DNA of 64,000 bases from Beta vulgaris subsp. vulgaris (GCF_026745355.1 NC_079209.1:8286984-8350983); one strand, 5' to 3'. Shown: positions 9,706 through 22,460, numbered from the stretch's first letter. The notes: generated by a model from the sequence alone, not told the origin. Translations and numbers: made by a program.

Positions 9706-12585
9706 TTATAAGGTAACAAAAATGTTAGCTAATCTTATCAAATTACATACTTGTAAGGCTTGGCTTGTTATTGTTTGTGAAGCTTGTGAACCATTCTCTG
9801 GTTGTGACTGACTGAATGAGTAGTCTTGGTTGAATGAATATATAGTCTGCTCACCCTCATAATCTGAATAATATGCTACACTTCTTTGGACGGGTGGCTT
9901 GTGTGGTTGTTGTGTTGTATGTGGGAATTGGTGATAGATTGGTTGGGGTGTTGGCTGAGATGTTGGTTGACTTGGTGGTTGCTGTGGTGGTTGGGCTTGG
10001 AGAGTAGCAACTCTTTGATAGCCACTTGGGTAGGTGTATACACCTACACCTCTATGGTGCATGGGTGCATCATTGCTCCTACTCTGGTGGCTAGTACTTG
10101 ATTCACTTGCACCTATGTGCACAGACTCTGTAGGTACATTATTGCAACCTCTCTTGTTATGCCCTTGAAGGCTACATACCGAGCCTGTTTTTTTTTTCAA
10201 TTTTCCCGACTTTGTTACTTCTCTAACTTCCTTCCTTCTCTTTAGTTGGCGCCTATTGTTCACTTTCTTCAGTTTTGGGGCAATGACCAAAGTTTCTGAA
10301 CTAGGCCACTCCTCAGGTCCATTTAGACGCTCCAACAAGTAGTCATACGCCTTCAAATACACTTGTTTTGTGAAGAATTGGTTTGTTGGTCAACTTTGTT
10401 CCAAATTGCAACTACTCCATGTTTGCAAGGAATCCCGCTTACTTGCCATCCATTACAGCTGCAAGTTCTGGCATCCAAATTCACCACATATTTTGTTTCT
10501 GTTCCCCCTTCCCTCAGCCCATAACAGAACCCCCCATCCCAGAATGTCTCCATCCCCTAGCAAAAATCTTGTGCTTTTCAACTTGCTTTTATATTCTTGG
10601 ACACAACAACATCTCTTTCTTACCTATTTCATACCTCTTCTTGTGTAACCTCTCCATTAACCCCTCCCTGATGTCCTCCAACATAGTTATGACAGGTTTA
10701 CGCCTTGAGTTCAATATGTAGGCATTGAAAACTTCACTCATGTTGTTATCCACACTATCAACAAGACATAGGAGTGTAGAAAGCTCTACACCATTTCTTG
10801 TAGTTCCTATTTAGAAGACTGTCAGGAGTTGCAGTAGATATTTCCGTCATCTCTTCTATGTTACATGAAAATTCATTTTATCTGGTGCTCTTTGCTATGA
10901 TCCAAAACTGCTTCCTATACTCTAGTCCACCACCAAACACCCCTCTAAAGTTACAGTAGACATGCCTAGCACATACCCTGGTCTTTGCTTGTGGAAACAC
11001 ATCTGACACAACTCTCAATAAACCCTTCAGCTGATCAGATATGAAAGTGTAACCAGCACCTTCATTTGTTCTCAAATCCTCCCCTAAAAGTGTCAAAAAC
11101 CATGTCCAACTAGAAGTGGATTCAAGCTCCACAACTGCCCATGTAATTGGGAACATTTGGTTATTCCCATCTCTCCCAATAGCAACTAAAAGTTCTCCAC
11201 CATAGGGTCCTTTTAAGAAACAACCATCAAGAGATATAAAAGGCCGACATCCAGCTAAGAACCCCTTTTTTAGTGCCTCAAAAAAAATGTATATTGTTTA
11301 AAAACTTACCATCCATCTTAATTATGACTGTATTTGCCCGGTTACTCCTTTATATCTCTACAGCATACCTTGGCAAAGGTATATTATTGCTCCATATACT
11401 CCCCTACAATCAAACTTTACCCCCTCCTTCTATCTCTATATGCTACAACTCTGCTCACCTTAATCCCCCAGGCCACTCTAGCCAGACTGTCTCTATTATA
11501 TCTTGTAGCCTCATGTAAGGGTTTATTTTGAAATTACTCTAATAATTTTTAGCAATCCAAGTAGCTATCATCTTTCTGTTTTTAGGGGCTCTTCCACAAG
11601 TGTGATTGGGCACCAAGGTTTTCACCATAAATTTTATCTTCCTCTTCTCCCATGAAGCCCAAATCCTCCAAGGACAACCTTTATCCTTGTTGATGCATCT
11701 AGCCCCTACCCTGTTGCAGTCATTCCTACTGAATGGTCTCTCCCATTCTCAATTGAGTAGTCAATTATTGTTTTTCTTAAAGCCTTTGCATTTTCAAAAT
11801 GTTGACCTACATAAAACTTAAGAGTCAACTCCAACATCCCCTCCATCTACCCCTTTGTTGGAACTATGGTTCTTTTTTCTTGAAGGTGGAGCTTCTAAGT
11901 ACCCATAGTCATCATCTTCACTAGGACTGTCAAGATCACTATCCCCTTCATAGTCACTTCCAAACAAACTCTCAGTCAAGCCCTTACTTGCAGCTACTCT
12001 CTTTAACATCTCTATTTCTTCCTCATAAGACTGTTGCTTTTTTTTGTCTTCACTCACTTTGGTACTAGCAGTAACAAATTCATCATCATACTCGTATGTG
12101 CCTTCTATATCATAGTCTATATCTACATGGGTATCCTTTCTAGTATGGCCAGTATTTTCAGGGAACAGTGTTTCATCTTCAACACACAACAATTGCATAA
12201 ATGACCCTTCACTACACTGACTTGACCCAACTCCACTCTTTCCATTAAAGCTCCTAAATGGCCTAACTCTTGCATGTTTTGTGTACACATGTACAAGCTT
12301 GTACTATAATAACACTGCTAAAAATGGATCAAATATTTTCTTAGCATAGCCCACATACCTAATTCCAGTACTAAAATCTTACCTAGGATCAACAAGATGA
12401 AGCTTAATAATGTCATTATAACCCAAGTTCTCTATGATTTGTTTTACATATGAAACATCAGCATTATCAGGTAAGTTCTCATACAAATTTACTTGACCAC
12501 CATCGTATCTAATGTCACCATTAACAAACTATTCTCCACCATGGTGCACAATAATGCAAGGTTTTAGTTCCATAGAATCTGTCAT
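9706..12585 (-). pseudogene. MULE (MuDR-type) transposase, decayed
   Basis: Pieces of one transposase lie in order on the minus strand. The N-terminal segment starts at 12585 and has an in-frame stop after about 17 codons, then an acidic linker (12288-11818). Next is a Mutator DNA-binding domain (about 11810-11530, with NDCNRVGARC and CPWRIWAS but a frameshift). The DDE MULE core (about 11280-10878) contains ISLDGCFLKGPYGG and DQLKGLLRVVSDVFPQA. A linker includes DNNMSEVFNAYIL, and a SWIM zinc finger (10553-10353, LDARTCSCNGWQVSGIPCKH) follows. The C-terminus is rich in Gln and Pro with a CSLQGHNKRGC knuckle. Several frameshifts and stops make it non-functional. The element's terminal inverted repeats were not identified. 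Confidence 0.85.
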
Positions 12586-12589
12586 ATAA

Positions 12590-12985
12590 ACATTTATATA
12601 TTAAATTAAGTGCAAGGAATAGTGAGACAATAATATTATATTATACTGTTGAAACAAGGCTTCAAATACTTTCATAAATAACCAAAACAATTCATTCATA
12701 CAAAAGTGGTAGGCTCCAACTAATTACATAACAACATACTTAAATTTTTTGGAACCTGCATTCATATCAACAACAACAATAATACTGTCATAGCAGTGAC
12801 AACCATCCTAAATAAAGCCAGTGGCTGTCACATTCTCGCCTAAATACAACTATGATAGAGCCTAAAACTACCACCATTAACCTACCCACCAAAAAATAAG
12901 CACAAAAACCCAACTATCTTCAGCTTTAATCCTCCTTGAACAATAGGGGGAACCCATCAAAGTAGACAGTCATGTCTTTGTTCAG
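12590..12985. other. AT-rich sequence upstream of the MULE transposase
   Basis: Nothing recognised beyond low-complexity CA-rich stretches. It probably belongs to the MULE 5' region. Confidence 0.4.
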
Positions 12986-13222
12986 TCATGCATGGAGGTC
13001 CTTCCCATTGTTGTATAGTATGTCATTCAAAATCCAAGTCTTTGTTTTCCTACGCTCATACCACACGGCACCACCATAAGCTCTAAGTCTCCACCACAAC
13101 CTCCACTTCTTATAGGTTTGCTCAACCATCATACGATCCTCCCATATTAGCCTACTGAATATGTGGGTCACAAGAATGTTCTGGTTCGAACATAATGGGT
13201 GTGCATGCTGCAACGCTTCCAT
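12986..13222 (-). CDS. Hypothetical 78-residue ORF
   Basis: An uninterrupted frame with a composition unlike the surrounding AT-rich DNA: many Trp and Arg (KKWRLWWRLRAYGG, VWYERRKTKTW). It lies upstream of, and on the same strand as, the MULE transposase remnant, so it could be a transposon accessory or captured fragment. No domain recognised; it may not be a real gene. Confidence 0.25.
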   Translation of the reverse strand: MEALQHAHPLCSNQNILVTHIFSRLIWEDRMMVEQTYKKWRLWWRLRAYGGAVWYERRKTKTWILNDILYNNGKDLHA

Positions 13223-15203
13223 ACCTAGTCCAAAATAAAAACTTTTTTTAATTTAACTTTCACCATAACCCTAATTATTCATAAATAAGTTCTACAAACC
13301 AACTCCAACCACAAACATAGCAAAAAATTATCATTTTTGCAAAACCCTAACCCCAATTAGGAAAAAAATCAATTTACTAATTTTACCCTAATTATAAAAT
13401 CCTAAACGTAATTAACAACATCAAACAAACAAATCCAACAAAAATATGTTAAAATTTCACCTTGGTGCACGATGGCCATTTTAAATGAATAATACAAAAT
13501 TTCCTTCATAAAAATTTGTAATTACCATGGAACTCCTCTCTCCGAATTTTTAGAAAATTGTTTGGTTAATGATCGAAATTTGACCTTTTCTATGTCCTCT
13601 ATTTTTAGGATTGGCATCAGCGATCTCATACGATACCCCAATCCGAACATAGCTTGAATATAGTTGGTTAGCTAGACGCTAGTGTAGGTATTCTTGTGAT
13701 GAACAGACTGAAGGATTTTGTCCTCGATCAAGTGTAACAAACTAAATATATATGGACAAGTTTATAGAGATAATATATTCAATAATATTAGGTGACCGTA
13801 ACGTTTTGCTAGAAGCTAAATTATGGTTTGTTGGATTAATGAGATTGGTCCGACTACTAATATTGATTGGGTCTTATGAGGTCACACATTGTAACAAAGG
13901 TTAGATAATTCTTGTTGATAGCCATGTGGATGGTAGGAGAAGAGTTGTAACTCTTGTTGTTAGATGATTTATGATTGGTGGCTTTATATGCCTAATTAAG
14001 CCTCTTAATGTATGACATTATGTGGCCAATTAAGCCTTATGAAACCACTACTGTAACAACTCTATATATTGATATAGAGGTTTCAAATGAGATACATCAT
14101 CATCTTTTTGCTAAAAATTCTGATTTTTGGTAAAGCTTAGACTCCTCGTTTTCATCCCTTTTTGGCATAACACCATACAAAGTAAGGAGTGAAAAGGTTC
14201 CTCTTTCCGTACTAGCATACGTGGTGATCTAACCGTTGTTCGTGGACGAACACTAGAGGAACGACGTTTGAGTTTCTCATAAGATCTCACTTCACTACAA
14301 GAAAATAGGTTTTGGGCAACAAAAATATTCGTCGCCCAATGAGACAAGTTCGTTGCACAAAGGTTTGGGCAACGAAATTTTTGCGCGCCAATTTCGTCGT
14401 CTTAGGCTCGACGCCCATTGTATTTTGTGCGTCGAAAATTGTAGCCGTTGCACAAACCACATCTTGGGCATCGAGTTACATTCGTTGCCCATAATAGTCT
14501 TTTGTGCTACGAGTCCGTATCCGTTGCACATTTATGAGGACAGTTAGGCAACGAGTTTCTTAAGTCGTTGCCCATGCTAAACTTTGTGCAACAATTACTG
14601 TTTTTTGTCGCCCATTATATCTTGTAGTCTTACATGACATGATGTCTTGGGCAACACCAGTTTCGTCGCCCAAAATATTTTAGGCTACGAATTGTTGTAC
14701 ATATTTTTCAATTACACGCTAAATTAAAATGACAATGTACGAACTCTATTTTGTTGCCCAAATTGGTATGGACTACAAATTATTGTTATCGTGTAATCTA
14801 TAAGCTTTTCCCCTGTTCATATATATTAGATGAACCTATTAAAAACAAAAGTATGAGATAATAGAAGATGTATTCGTGAAATAACAAATTGTATATGATC
14901 GGAGTACAACAAAATAATCTTCAAATTTGACATTCAATGTAACATATAATTCAAAGTAAATCTAAAAAAAAAAACTAATTAGCAGTACCCATAATCTACG
15001 AAGAAATTCACATAATCAAAGCCTTATCATAGCTCCCCTCTGCTAATTTCGGAAAATAGTCACGACCTATTGTTCCTGGTAAAATAAAAACGTTATAATT
15101 AGTCATTAACCATTGTTCCTGATAAAATAAAAAAATTATTATCTATCCTCCAGAGCATTGTGTAAAACCTAATCTAGATATTTTGTCTTTAATTAGCTTG
15201 AAA

Positions 15204-15770
15204 CTAAATAAGAAGATGATTTAAACAATGAAATTTTTTCACATTAATAATATTGAGTATAATAATGAATAAGCTAAAAAACTTATACCTCATGTCTTCA
15301 AACATTTTCAGCATATCTTCTCTCATTTTCTTTTCACATTCAATAGCTTTTTTGTTCAATTTAGAAAATTCAGCTCTAAGCTCTTCATTGGATGCCTTGA
15401 ACTCTTCATTAGATGCTTTAAGCTCTTCATTAGATGCTTTTAGATGTTCATTTGATGCTCTAAGTTCCTCGTTTGATGCAGCAAGAGTGTCAACTTGGGT
15501 AGACAACTCGTTCATTGTTCTCTCCAGTTCTACCTTTTTTTGGTGGTCGAGCTCCAAGACCAAGTCCTCTCACATACCCAGATTTACATTTTAAAGCTTT
15601 AATGTAAGCATCTTTCACATTGAGATTATCCTCACCATGCTCCTGAATGTGAGTTTCATGAAGTTTTTTCAATTCTTCATATTGTTTTTCAGCAATCGGT
15701 TCCCAACAAGTAGTCCCATCCTTACTTTTATGCCTATCTAGCACATGAAATTTGCAATTTTTTAGAATTA
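15204..15770 (-). pseudogene. Plant En/Spm-type transposon protein fragment with coiled coil
   Basis: The upstream part (15744-15545) reads KSKDGTTCWEPIAEKQYEEL through YIKALKCKSGYVRGLGLGARP, the pattern of the plant Ptta/En/Spm transposon protein domain (GxVRGLGxGP). After a T7 run at about 15535-15541 the meaningful frame shifts to a coiled coil with five heptad-like repeats of NEELKAS (15500-15370). The frameshift and the missing remainder mean this is a decayed subunit of the host CACTA element's own gene. Confidence 0.7.
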
Positions 15771-17189
15771 GCTTCCCATAATTGTTTGCTAAGAAACCAA
15801 AATCATGGAAAACACATGGTGCTTAACACACGTAAAGAATCAAGAAAAGAACTCATAAATGGTTTTTATTGCAGAAATTAACGATACATGCCTACATGGT
15901 GAAACCTAGCAAAATGCAACAGAGAGAAATCGAATAGCACATGTCTAAACTAGAAAGGTATGGGAGATATTTAGTAGTTTCTAGGAGGGGGAGGGAGGTA
16001 TCACATGGGTACATTAGAGAAATTTACCAAAGAAATGTAAACTGAAAACATATCAAAACTCTATAAACTATAAACCATGCTTTGATCACAAATACACCAC
16101 TTTGATATATTGACCTTAAAATTAATACATAAAAACAATGTTATTATATATAAACACAATGAATTATCAAAGTTGCGTTTAAATTACACTACAACCTTTG
16201 ATCGTCAACTTTACATTACCAATTCAAGTCACTTGATCCCAGGCCATGCTATTCAATGATATTGTAGAAATGAAACTACTTGAACATCTTTCACATGTTT
16301 AATAAAAAAGAGAACATGAATACCACCGCAATAGCTACTGCCAAGAACTAGCATCAAGACATTTATTCTATAGAGATCATGGTGTCCCATATCAGAGCAA
16401 ACATTTGACTCAGACTCTTGCATCCTAACCCATGAAACTAGAAAGCTCCACATCACACTATTATAAAAAAGTACACAAATGATAACTTCTTACTCAATAC
16501 CTTTTCTATCTACCTCAGAGTATTCCTATCCTGATTGCTCTATTTGTGACATGAATAGTCAACCTACCACATTATATGTTTCTATATAATATGGTTCTAT
16601 ATAATATATGAGATGAAATGAAGGTGAAGATGCATATGATTCCATGCAACAGATTCATAGCAATTGTACCAGAACACCTTCATCTTCTCCCATTCTTGAT
16701 GGACTTTTTTTATGATTCACTTTGTAAATAATGACTCTTTTTATTCATTTGTTGATGTAAATAATATTCTTATATATAGAGGTTTCATCATTCCTAATAT
16801 GAAAGATTGAAAAACATATACTCCCCTGCAATTAGTTACTTACACGATTTTATGAAGTTTGGAAGCAGACTTTCTATTGAAACTTGGCAAAGAATCACAA
16901 ATACTATGTAGGCCTAATTTCAGCTCACAACATGTTCCAAGTAATTAAAAATCAGACTTCTAGCTTGGTATAAACTGGGATAGATATTAAGAACATGCGG
17001 CTTATTTTAATTCTTTAGTCAACAATCATGCATCTTCCCCCAGGTCGATTTCTTTATTTGTTGCTGGCTTTCAGTGATCTGAAACCTGAGTGAAAATTAA
17101 ATCTTTGCTACCTATACTACTATATGTATCTTGAAGTTCCTTAATTTACTGATATGGTGTTTTCTTTATCTTGCATATATCTTAATGAA

Positions 17190-17400
17190 AGATTACAGGT
17201 AATGACAGTGCATGCATAGCAGAGCTGGCTGATGAATTCAATACTAAAGATCTAGGAAAAAATGAGAATGTTTCTAGGATAAGAAATAGCAAGAAGTGAT
17301 AAGGACACTATGGTGAATAAGAGGAAGTATGTGAAGGAAACTGTAACAGACATTGGTCTTATCAATTGCATACCCTACAAGTCTCTCGGTACACCCTGTA
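17190..17400 (+). pseudogene. Copia reverse-transcriptase scrap
   Basis: Broken reading frames give LADEFNTKDLGK, then after shifts RNSKK and KYVKET with TDIGLINC. These correspond to the segment of Ty1/Copia reverse transcriptase after the YVDD motif. Only about 70 codons survive, with stops. Confidence 0.55.
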
Positions 17401-17940
17401 AGTCTTCTTTTCCTCAACATATTAAGCTCTCCACAGATGAAGGAGACATCATAGAAGATCGTGAAGCATATGTTTGAATCTGAGTAGGCCTAACATTTCC
17501 AACTCAGTTCAACTACTCAGCTAACCTTCTGTCAAGAACAAGAGTATAGAGATAAGAAAGAAGACAGAACAGAAGAGAAGAATAGAAGAACAGAAGAATT
17601 TAGACGATAGAGAGAAGACGGAATTTAGAGATGCTGGTTGTAATAGTTACAAACAGGTGCTGGTTGTACAAGACAAACTGAGATTCGTAGTCATAGTGTA
17701 ATGACATTCTTCGACACGAAAATAAAAATACATGTTTCGCTTGTCTACACTCATTGAGTAACAAACAAAAAGATTAACCAAGTATACAACAAGCTAAGGC
17801 AAAAGAACATGAATGATCTTTTGGTAATTATCTTCAAGCTTACTAGCTTAGGTAATTGAATGCAAAAAAAATTAGTTTTGGCACTATCGAGCAATAGTGT
17901 CAATTTAAAAGATTAGTAATGGTGTTTCTTTTGCCTATAG

Positions 17941-18403
17941 GAGAAAATATGTCAAACCTGTGGAGTCGAAGGCTTTGCTAGTTCTCTGATTTATTGTACT
18001 GAATGTTGGAACACAGTTGAGCATATTGGAATATCATCACATACGGAAGTATCTCTTATTAAATGAATGTGCAGTGTATCCTATTTGGTGGGAAAACCTG
18101 AGCTGTCTGTTGTTTTCTCAGCAATCATGACAGTATGAAATAGTTTATGTATTTCCTTTTCAGATATTGTTTAGGCCTATTACCTGATGATATTTGTGAA
18201 ATTTCAGTTGGACATGTGATTCATGCAAATCAATAGGTGAGCTACTGAGAAAAATGATATCATATGGGAATAAATCAGATGAAACGGCCAAAATTTCTAG
18301 TTCTGGTCAATCGAGAGCTTCAAATATTTTGCTACCTTCAGGTAGTGCTACCTTCACAACAAGGACAACGACATCTATGAAGGATGAGAACTTCAAAAAG
18401 TAA
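17941..18403 (+). pseudogene. Captured PHD-finger gene fragment
   Basis: Two exon-like pieces lie between intron-like sequences. The first follows an acceptor (CCTATAG at 17934-17940) and encodes KICQTCGVEGFASSLIYCTE, the first half of a PHD zinc finger. The second follows TTTTCAG (ending 18163), encodes YCLGLLPDDICEIS, then, after a one-base shift near 18208, WTCDSCKS, the last Cys pair of the finger, followed by a polar tail and a stop at 18401-18403. Intron remnants show that genomic DNA was captured, not cDNA. The frameshift makes it non-functional as it stands. The parent is probably a plant PHD-finger protein, but I cannot name it. Confidence 0.7.
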
Positions 18404-19981
18404 AACATTCAATTCAAAAATTAATAATTTCTAGGTGTATCTTCATCTAGCTATTGCAGAATTTGAGATAATAATCATCCTTATAAATCTTCCTTTGCTT
18501 ACAGGGCCTACATGTCAACGCTATTTCATCAAAAATCTAGCTATCAAACTAGTTGATTCGCATTACTTCTCAGTTCTCACATAGCATCATCCATACAAGT
18601 ATTGTTACATTCACTGTCTGGTATCTTCTCTAAACCAAATCTGATCTAATATATCTAAGACGCAGCAGCAATAAAGCATGATATATGCCAATTTTTTTAA
18701 AAAACAGTTTTGAGAACTTTCTTTTCATCTCAAGAAAATATATCTTTTCAAGATGATTCTCTTCAATATTTATAGCCATAAAATCTGACCAACAGTAATA
18801 AATGTAGAATTGTGAACAGCCCCTCTACATACTATAATATCCCCTTTATAACTATTGTGAATAGCCGTCCCTTTCCATGATTATTAAATAAATTCAAAAT
18901 TGGTAAAAATACAGTAAATCAAACAGCAAATTTGAAACAGAAAAATACAAAGAATGATGATGAAAAAGAGGGATAGAGAAAGAAAGTAGAAAACCTAGAA
19001 TTTCGTAATTGACAAATTCATAACAATAATTCAAGGTAAAGAACTGTTTTGCTTGACAAGAAGAGGGGTTGATTCGTGACTTAGGGTAAAACAACAAAAG
19101 ATACCAACCTTGCCGCTGAAATCGCCGCTAGCCTCACCGTTGATCTCCGGCAGCCACCCACATCACCGCCTGCGAAATTTTTAAAAGGTTAGGGTAGAGC
19201 ATAAGAGGGTAACAACTAACCATCAACTGAAATTTCGATCATAATTAAAGAATTCATCAGAGAAGATGCTGAGAAACGTGAGATATTTCAATTTGATTCA
19301 ATGAAAAAATTAATTGGCCATCACAACTGAAGTCGTCACCTGAGAAACGTCCAATATCTCGTCGGAAATCACAAATCACCGGGAAAAACTGAAGAAGATG
19401 CCACCGCTGAACCACCGTGAACCGAAGAGAGTGTGAGTTGAGAGTTGTGAGCAGTTGAAATCTCTGGGGTGATGGGAAGGAACGTGTTTTTGTGGCAAAA
19501 TTTTGGAGCCAGTTTAATTTTTACGCGTTTTTCTATTTGGTTTGGGCAACGAATTTTTAATTTGAACTGGCCCATCACTGAACAAGGGCAACGTAATATG
19601 TAATTTTGTCGCCCTATTAAGGTAATGGGCAACGAAAATTTAGTTCGTCCCTAATATGTATTTGGGCAACAAAAAGCATTTTTGTCGCACAATAGTGTTC
19701 TCTAGGGCAACAAATTCAACTCGTCGCTCTTGTTGTCAACTATGGGCCACGATATTCAATTTTGTTGCCCTTGAGTTTCAAATTCGTCGCCCAAAACCTA
19801 TTTTCTTGTAGTGCTTGAAAGTTAGTACCTTTGAGGATTCACGCATCAAGGTATGTAATGTTATATATTATTTGATTCATGTTAGTTTATGCAATTTGTT
19901 CTTGTTGGATTATATATTTGAGTACCTGATACTCTTTTTCCGCATTAAGCATCTAAAATCCTACACCGACTTACTTAGAGG

Positions 19982-20500
19982 GCTTAGATAAAGATTAGGG
20001 TTGACATTTTGAGTCACTTATATAGAAAATCCAAAAACATTATAGTGATAAATGTAAAGTTCGTCTAAATACTTTAACATACCTAAGCAGATAGATCATC
20101 ACCATGTAAATAAACAATAAATGTTAGGGTTGTGAGTCAATTTCAATAATAAACTTGACGTAATAAAAAAATAATATCAACAAACTTGACATAATAAAAA
20201 AAAAAATGGATACTCAATAAAAGAAATTATAAATTTAATTTGACTACAAAACTTTACATCTAAATGTTTATCTCAATTTCTAAAAACTTCATAAATTACA
20301 GTAGTTTGTATAACAATAATTATAAAGCACACTTCTATAATTATATTTTAATAAAATTTATTAAAAATAGATCCAAACAATCGACGCATGCATCGCGTTA
20401 CGTTCATCTACAGACTTTAACATACCTAAGATAGATCATCACCATGTGAATAAAATTTAAACATCGTCCCATCATTTTTGGAAATAGAAGGTACGTCTGT
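19982..20500. other. AT-rich intergenic sequence
   Basis: Contains a short imperfect duplication of CTTTAACATACCTAAG with ATAGATCATCACCATGT (about 20070-20108 and 20412-20443), possibly a relic of a transposon target. No genes seen. Confidence 0.4.
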
Positions 20501-20527
20501 TTAAGTTTTTGAGTAACTAAATAATAA

Positions 20528-20782
20528 GGGTTTTCTAACTTACATGTACCTAGTTCAAAAGTTAAGCTTATCTATTAAACAAATTAATTAACTAAAATAT
20601 AATATATTTTCTACAATTATGCTAAATAGTTAGTTTTCTTATTAATATACATTTTATCTTTTCTTTTAATATTGTCATTAATATATATTTAGCATAATTG
20701 TTGGAAGGATATTATATTTTAGTTAATTAATTTGTATAGATAAGCCTTAACCTTTGCACGAGGTGCATAGGTTAGAAAAACC
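20528..20782. mobile_element. Long-hairpin MITE
   Basis: Arms of about 95-100 bp are inverted: the left contains GGGTTTTCTAACTTAC, AAGCTTATCTA and AATTAATTAACTAAAATATA; the right carries the same blocks inverted and ends GGTTAGAAAAACC. The loop is short (about 20640-20680). A perfect (AT)n tract follows 22 bp beyond the right end. Confidence 0.65.
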
Positions 20783-20801
20783 GAATTAATAATAGTTTTG
20801 G

Positions 20802-20803
<2 letters not shown>

Positions 20804-20863
<60 letters not shown>
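20804..20863. repeat. (AT)n microsatellite, ~60 bp
   Basis: Uninterrupted alternating AT for about 30 units. Confidence 0.95.
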
Positions 20864-20865
<2 letters not shown>

Positions 20866-20894
20866 TTATACGAATAACTCATTTAATAAATAAA

Positions 20895-21035
20895 GCCCCG
20901 TTCTTTTGTGCTGATAGAATCTGAACTGAATTGAACTAAACTAAAACTAAATTTAGAGAAATTGAACTAAGAGAGAAAATGTACTAAACTAAATTGAACT
21001 GGATGGAAAATAAGTCCAAAAGAACAAGAACTAAG
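20895..21035. mobile_element. Diverged member of the CAGTT MITE family
   Basis: The left end GCCCCGTTCTTTTGTGC and the right-side CCAAAAGAAC are inverted. The interior has repeated TGAACTGAATTGAACTAAAC, the inverse of the CAGTT core seen at 48165, 56034 and 62616. It is diverged and shorter than those copies. Confidence 0.5.
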
Positions 21036-21039
21036 TCCG

Positions 21040-22460
21040 GTGAAGGTTGAATTTTCCAACCAGTTTTTTTATGGGTGTTAGAGTAAGGTTGAAAAATTTC
21101 TGACATTTCATGTTTGAGTCATATTTTCTTCTTTCTCGTTGACTCCTCTGCTCTCTTCGTCTTCGCTGTTGTTGCTACTCTGAATTGTTGCTCGACGAAA
21201 GACCGCCGGAATCTTGTCGTTCGCGTCGCGTTGCTGTTGTCCAGCCTTCCTTATTAAATTGAACTTTAAGTTGTATTAGATTGATTTAAGAATAATCATA
21301 ATTATCTACCAAAACCAAGAATATTTTAACTAATAAGTTTATTAGTTAATTAAAGGAAACACTCTAATATGAGTTTATAACCAACAACTCAATAATCTCT
21401 ATTATGTATGGAAATGGAGGGGGACACCAAAATAATTAAAGCCCTATTTTACCCTTCCTAATCTCTATTTTATATGTCAAGAAGGGTAGGACACTAAAAA
21501 AACTGAGTAACTACTTATTTTAATTAAAAAAATAGAAAAGGAAACTACCTAATTAATTAAAAAAGTAAAAAAAAAATATAAAAAAACAATCAACAATTCA
21601 AAAATCCCTAATTTATCAGATTTAATTAACAATTAATTTAATGCTCTACATTTTCTAAAAAAAGTTAACTCTCTACGTATTTTCGAAAACTAGTACCATA
21701 ATTATTTAATCCACCAACGCAAATACAAATCAATTTGATGTACCAACTGAACCTATTTATTCACCCTAACGAAGGAGTAGTATATAAGCCTATTGAATCC
21801 CCAAGCAAGAGATCCTGTTACATCGTTAAGGCCCAGTGAATATGGGGGTCCGTTCATATATAGAACTTAGAAGTATAATGATCCATCATATATGCCTCAC
21901 AAAGTCAAAAGACCAGATCCAAATCATCAGAAATTGTAAGTAAAATACACATTCATCTTCTTTTTGCGTTGATGATTTTTCGAAAGAAAAGGAAAACAAA
22001 AATATCATTCACTCTTCACAGCCAATATCTCATCCGACCAACTAAAAGAATCTCTCTAAGTGCTAAAGTAGGTAAATGGATATATAAAGCACAATCCAGG
22101 GATCCTTTATTTTATTTTACCCACCTCCGTAAATCAAATCCAATGGCGTGAGTTTGCAATTTTATTTTATTTTCAATTTGAACTACTTTCTCTGTAATCA
22201 GAAAAATGCAACATTTGCTATATTTGGATGTTGTAACACAAAAATGCAACAATTTAAAACTTACTTATTTTTGTAAAAAAAAATCAACATATTTACAACA
22301 CCATCTTTACTTAAAAAATCCAAACTTATCATTATCACTCTCTAATCCAAATTACATTACTAATCTAAATAAATCTCCCCCTTAATGATTTCCCGTCAAA
22401 ATTACACGTCTAATCTATCCCCCCATCCCAAAATCAGAAATCAAACCCCAACCTTCAACT
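21040..22460. other. Intergenic sequence, no gene recognised
   Basis: A short GC-richer patch at 21120-21250 (CT-rich, with TTGTCGTTCGCGTCGCG) looks like the start of a captured or broken exon but has no supported frame. The rest is AT-rich. Confidence 0.4.

Larger units (their letters stand above)
14293..19813. mobile_element. 5.5-kb CACTA element with CTT target duplication and captured gene fragments
   Basis: Both ends carry CACTACAAGAAAATAGGTTT in inverted orientation, perfect for about 25 bp, and the flanks are CTT at 14290-14292 and 19814-19816. Subterminal repeats TTGGGCAACGAA/TTCGTCGCCCAA are dense within 400 bp of each end (14310-14770 and 19540-19800). Inside are a minus-strand transposon-protein remnant (15204-15770), a Copia scrap (about 17190-17400) and a PHD-finger fragment (17941-18403). 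No complete transposase was seen, so mobility would need a helper element. Confidence 0.9.
13829..19965 (+). mobile_element. LTR-like sequence split by a CACTA insertion
   Basis: Joining 13829-14292 to 19817-19965 gives about 615 bp that begins TGTTGG and ends CCTACA. It contains a TATA-like TCTATATATTG near 14062 and a plausible R/U5 segment, as in Copia LTRs. No matching 5-bp target duplication was found (TGGTT on the left, CCGAC on the right), and no primer-binding site follows. Boundaries and identity are tentative. Confidence 0.4.

Noticed and set aside
15253..15594. A 113-residue plus-strand Ser-rich ORF
   Set aside because: It is the antisense of the coiled-coil repeats of the decayed En/Spm-type protein.
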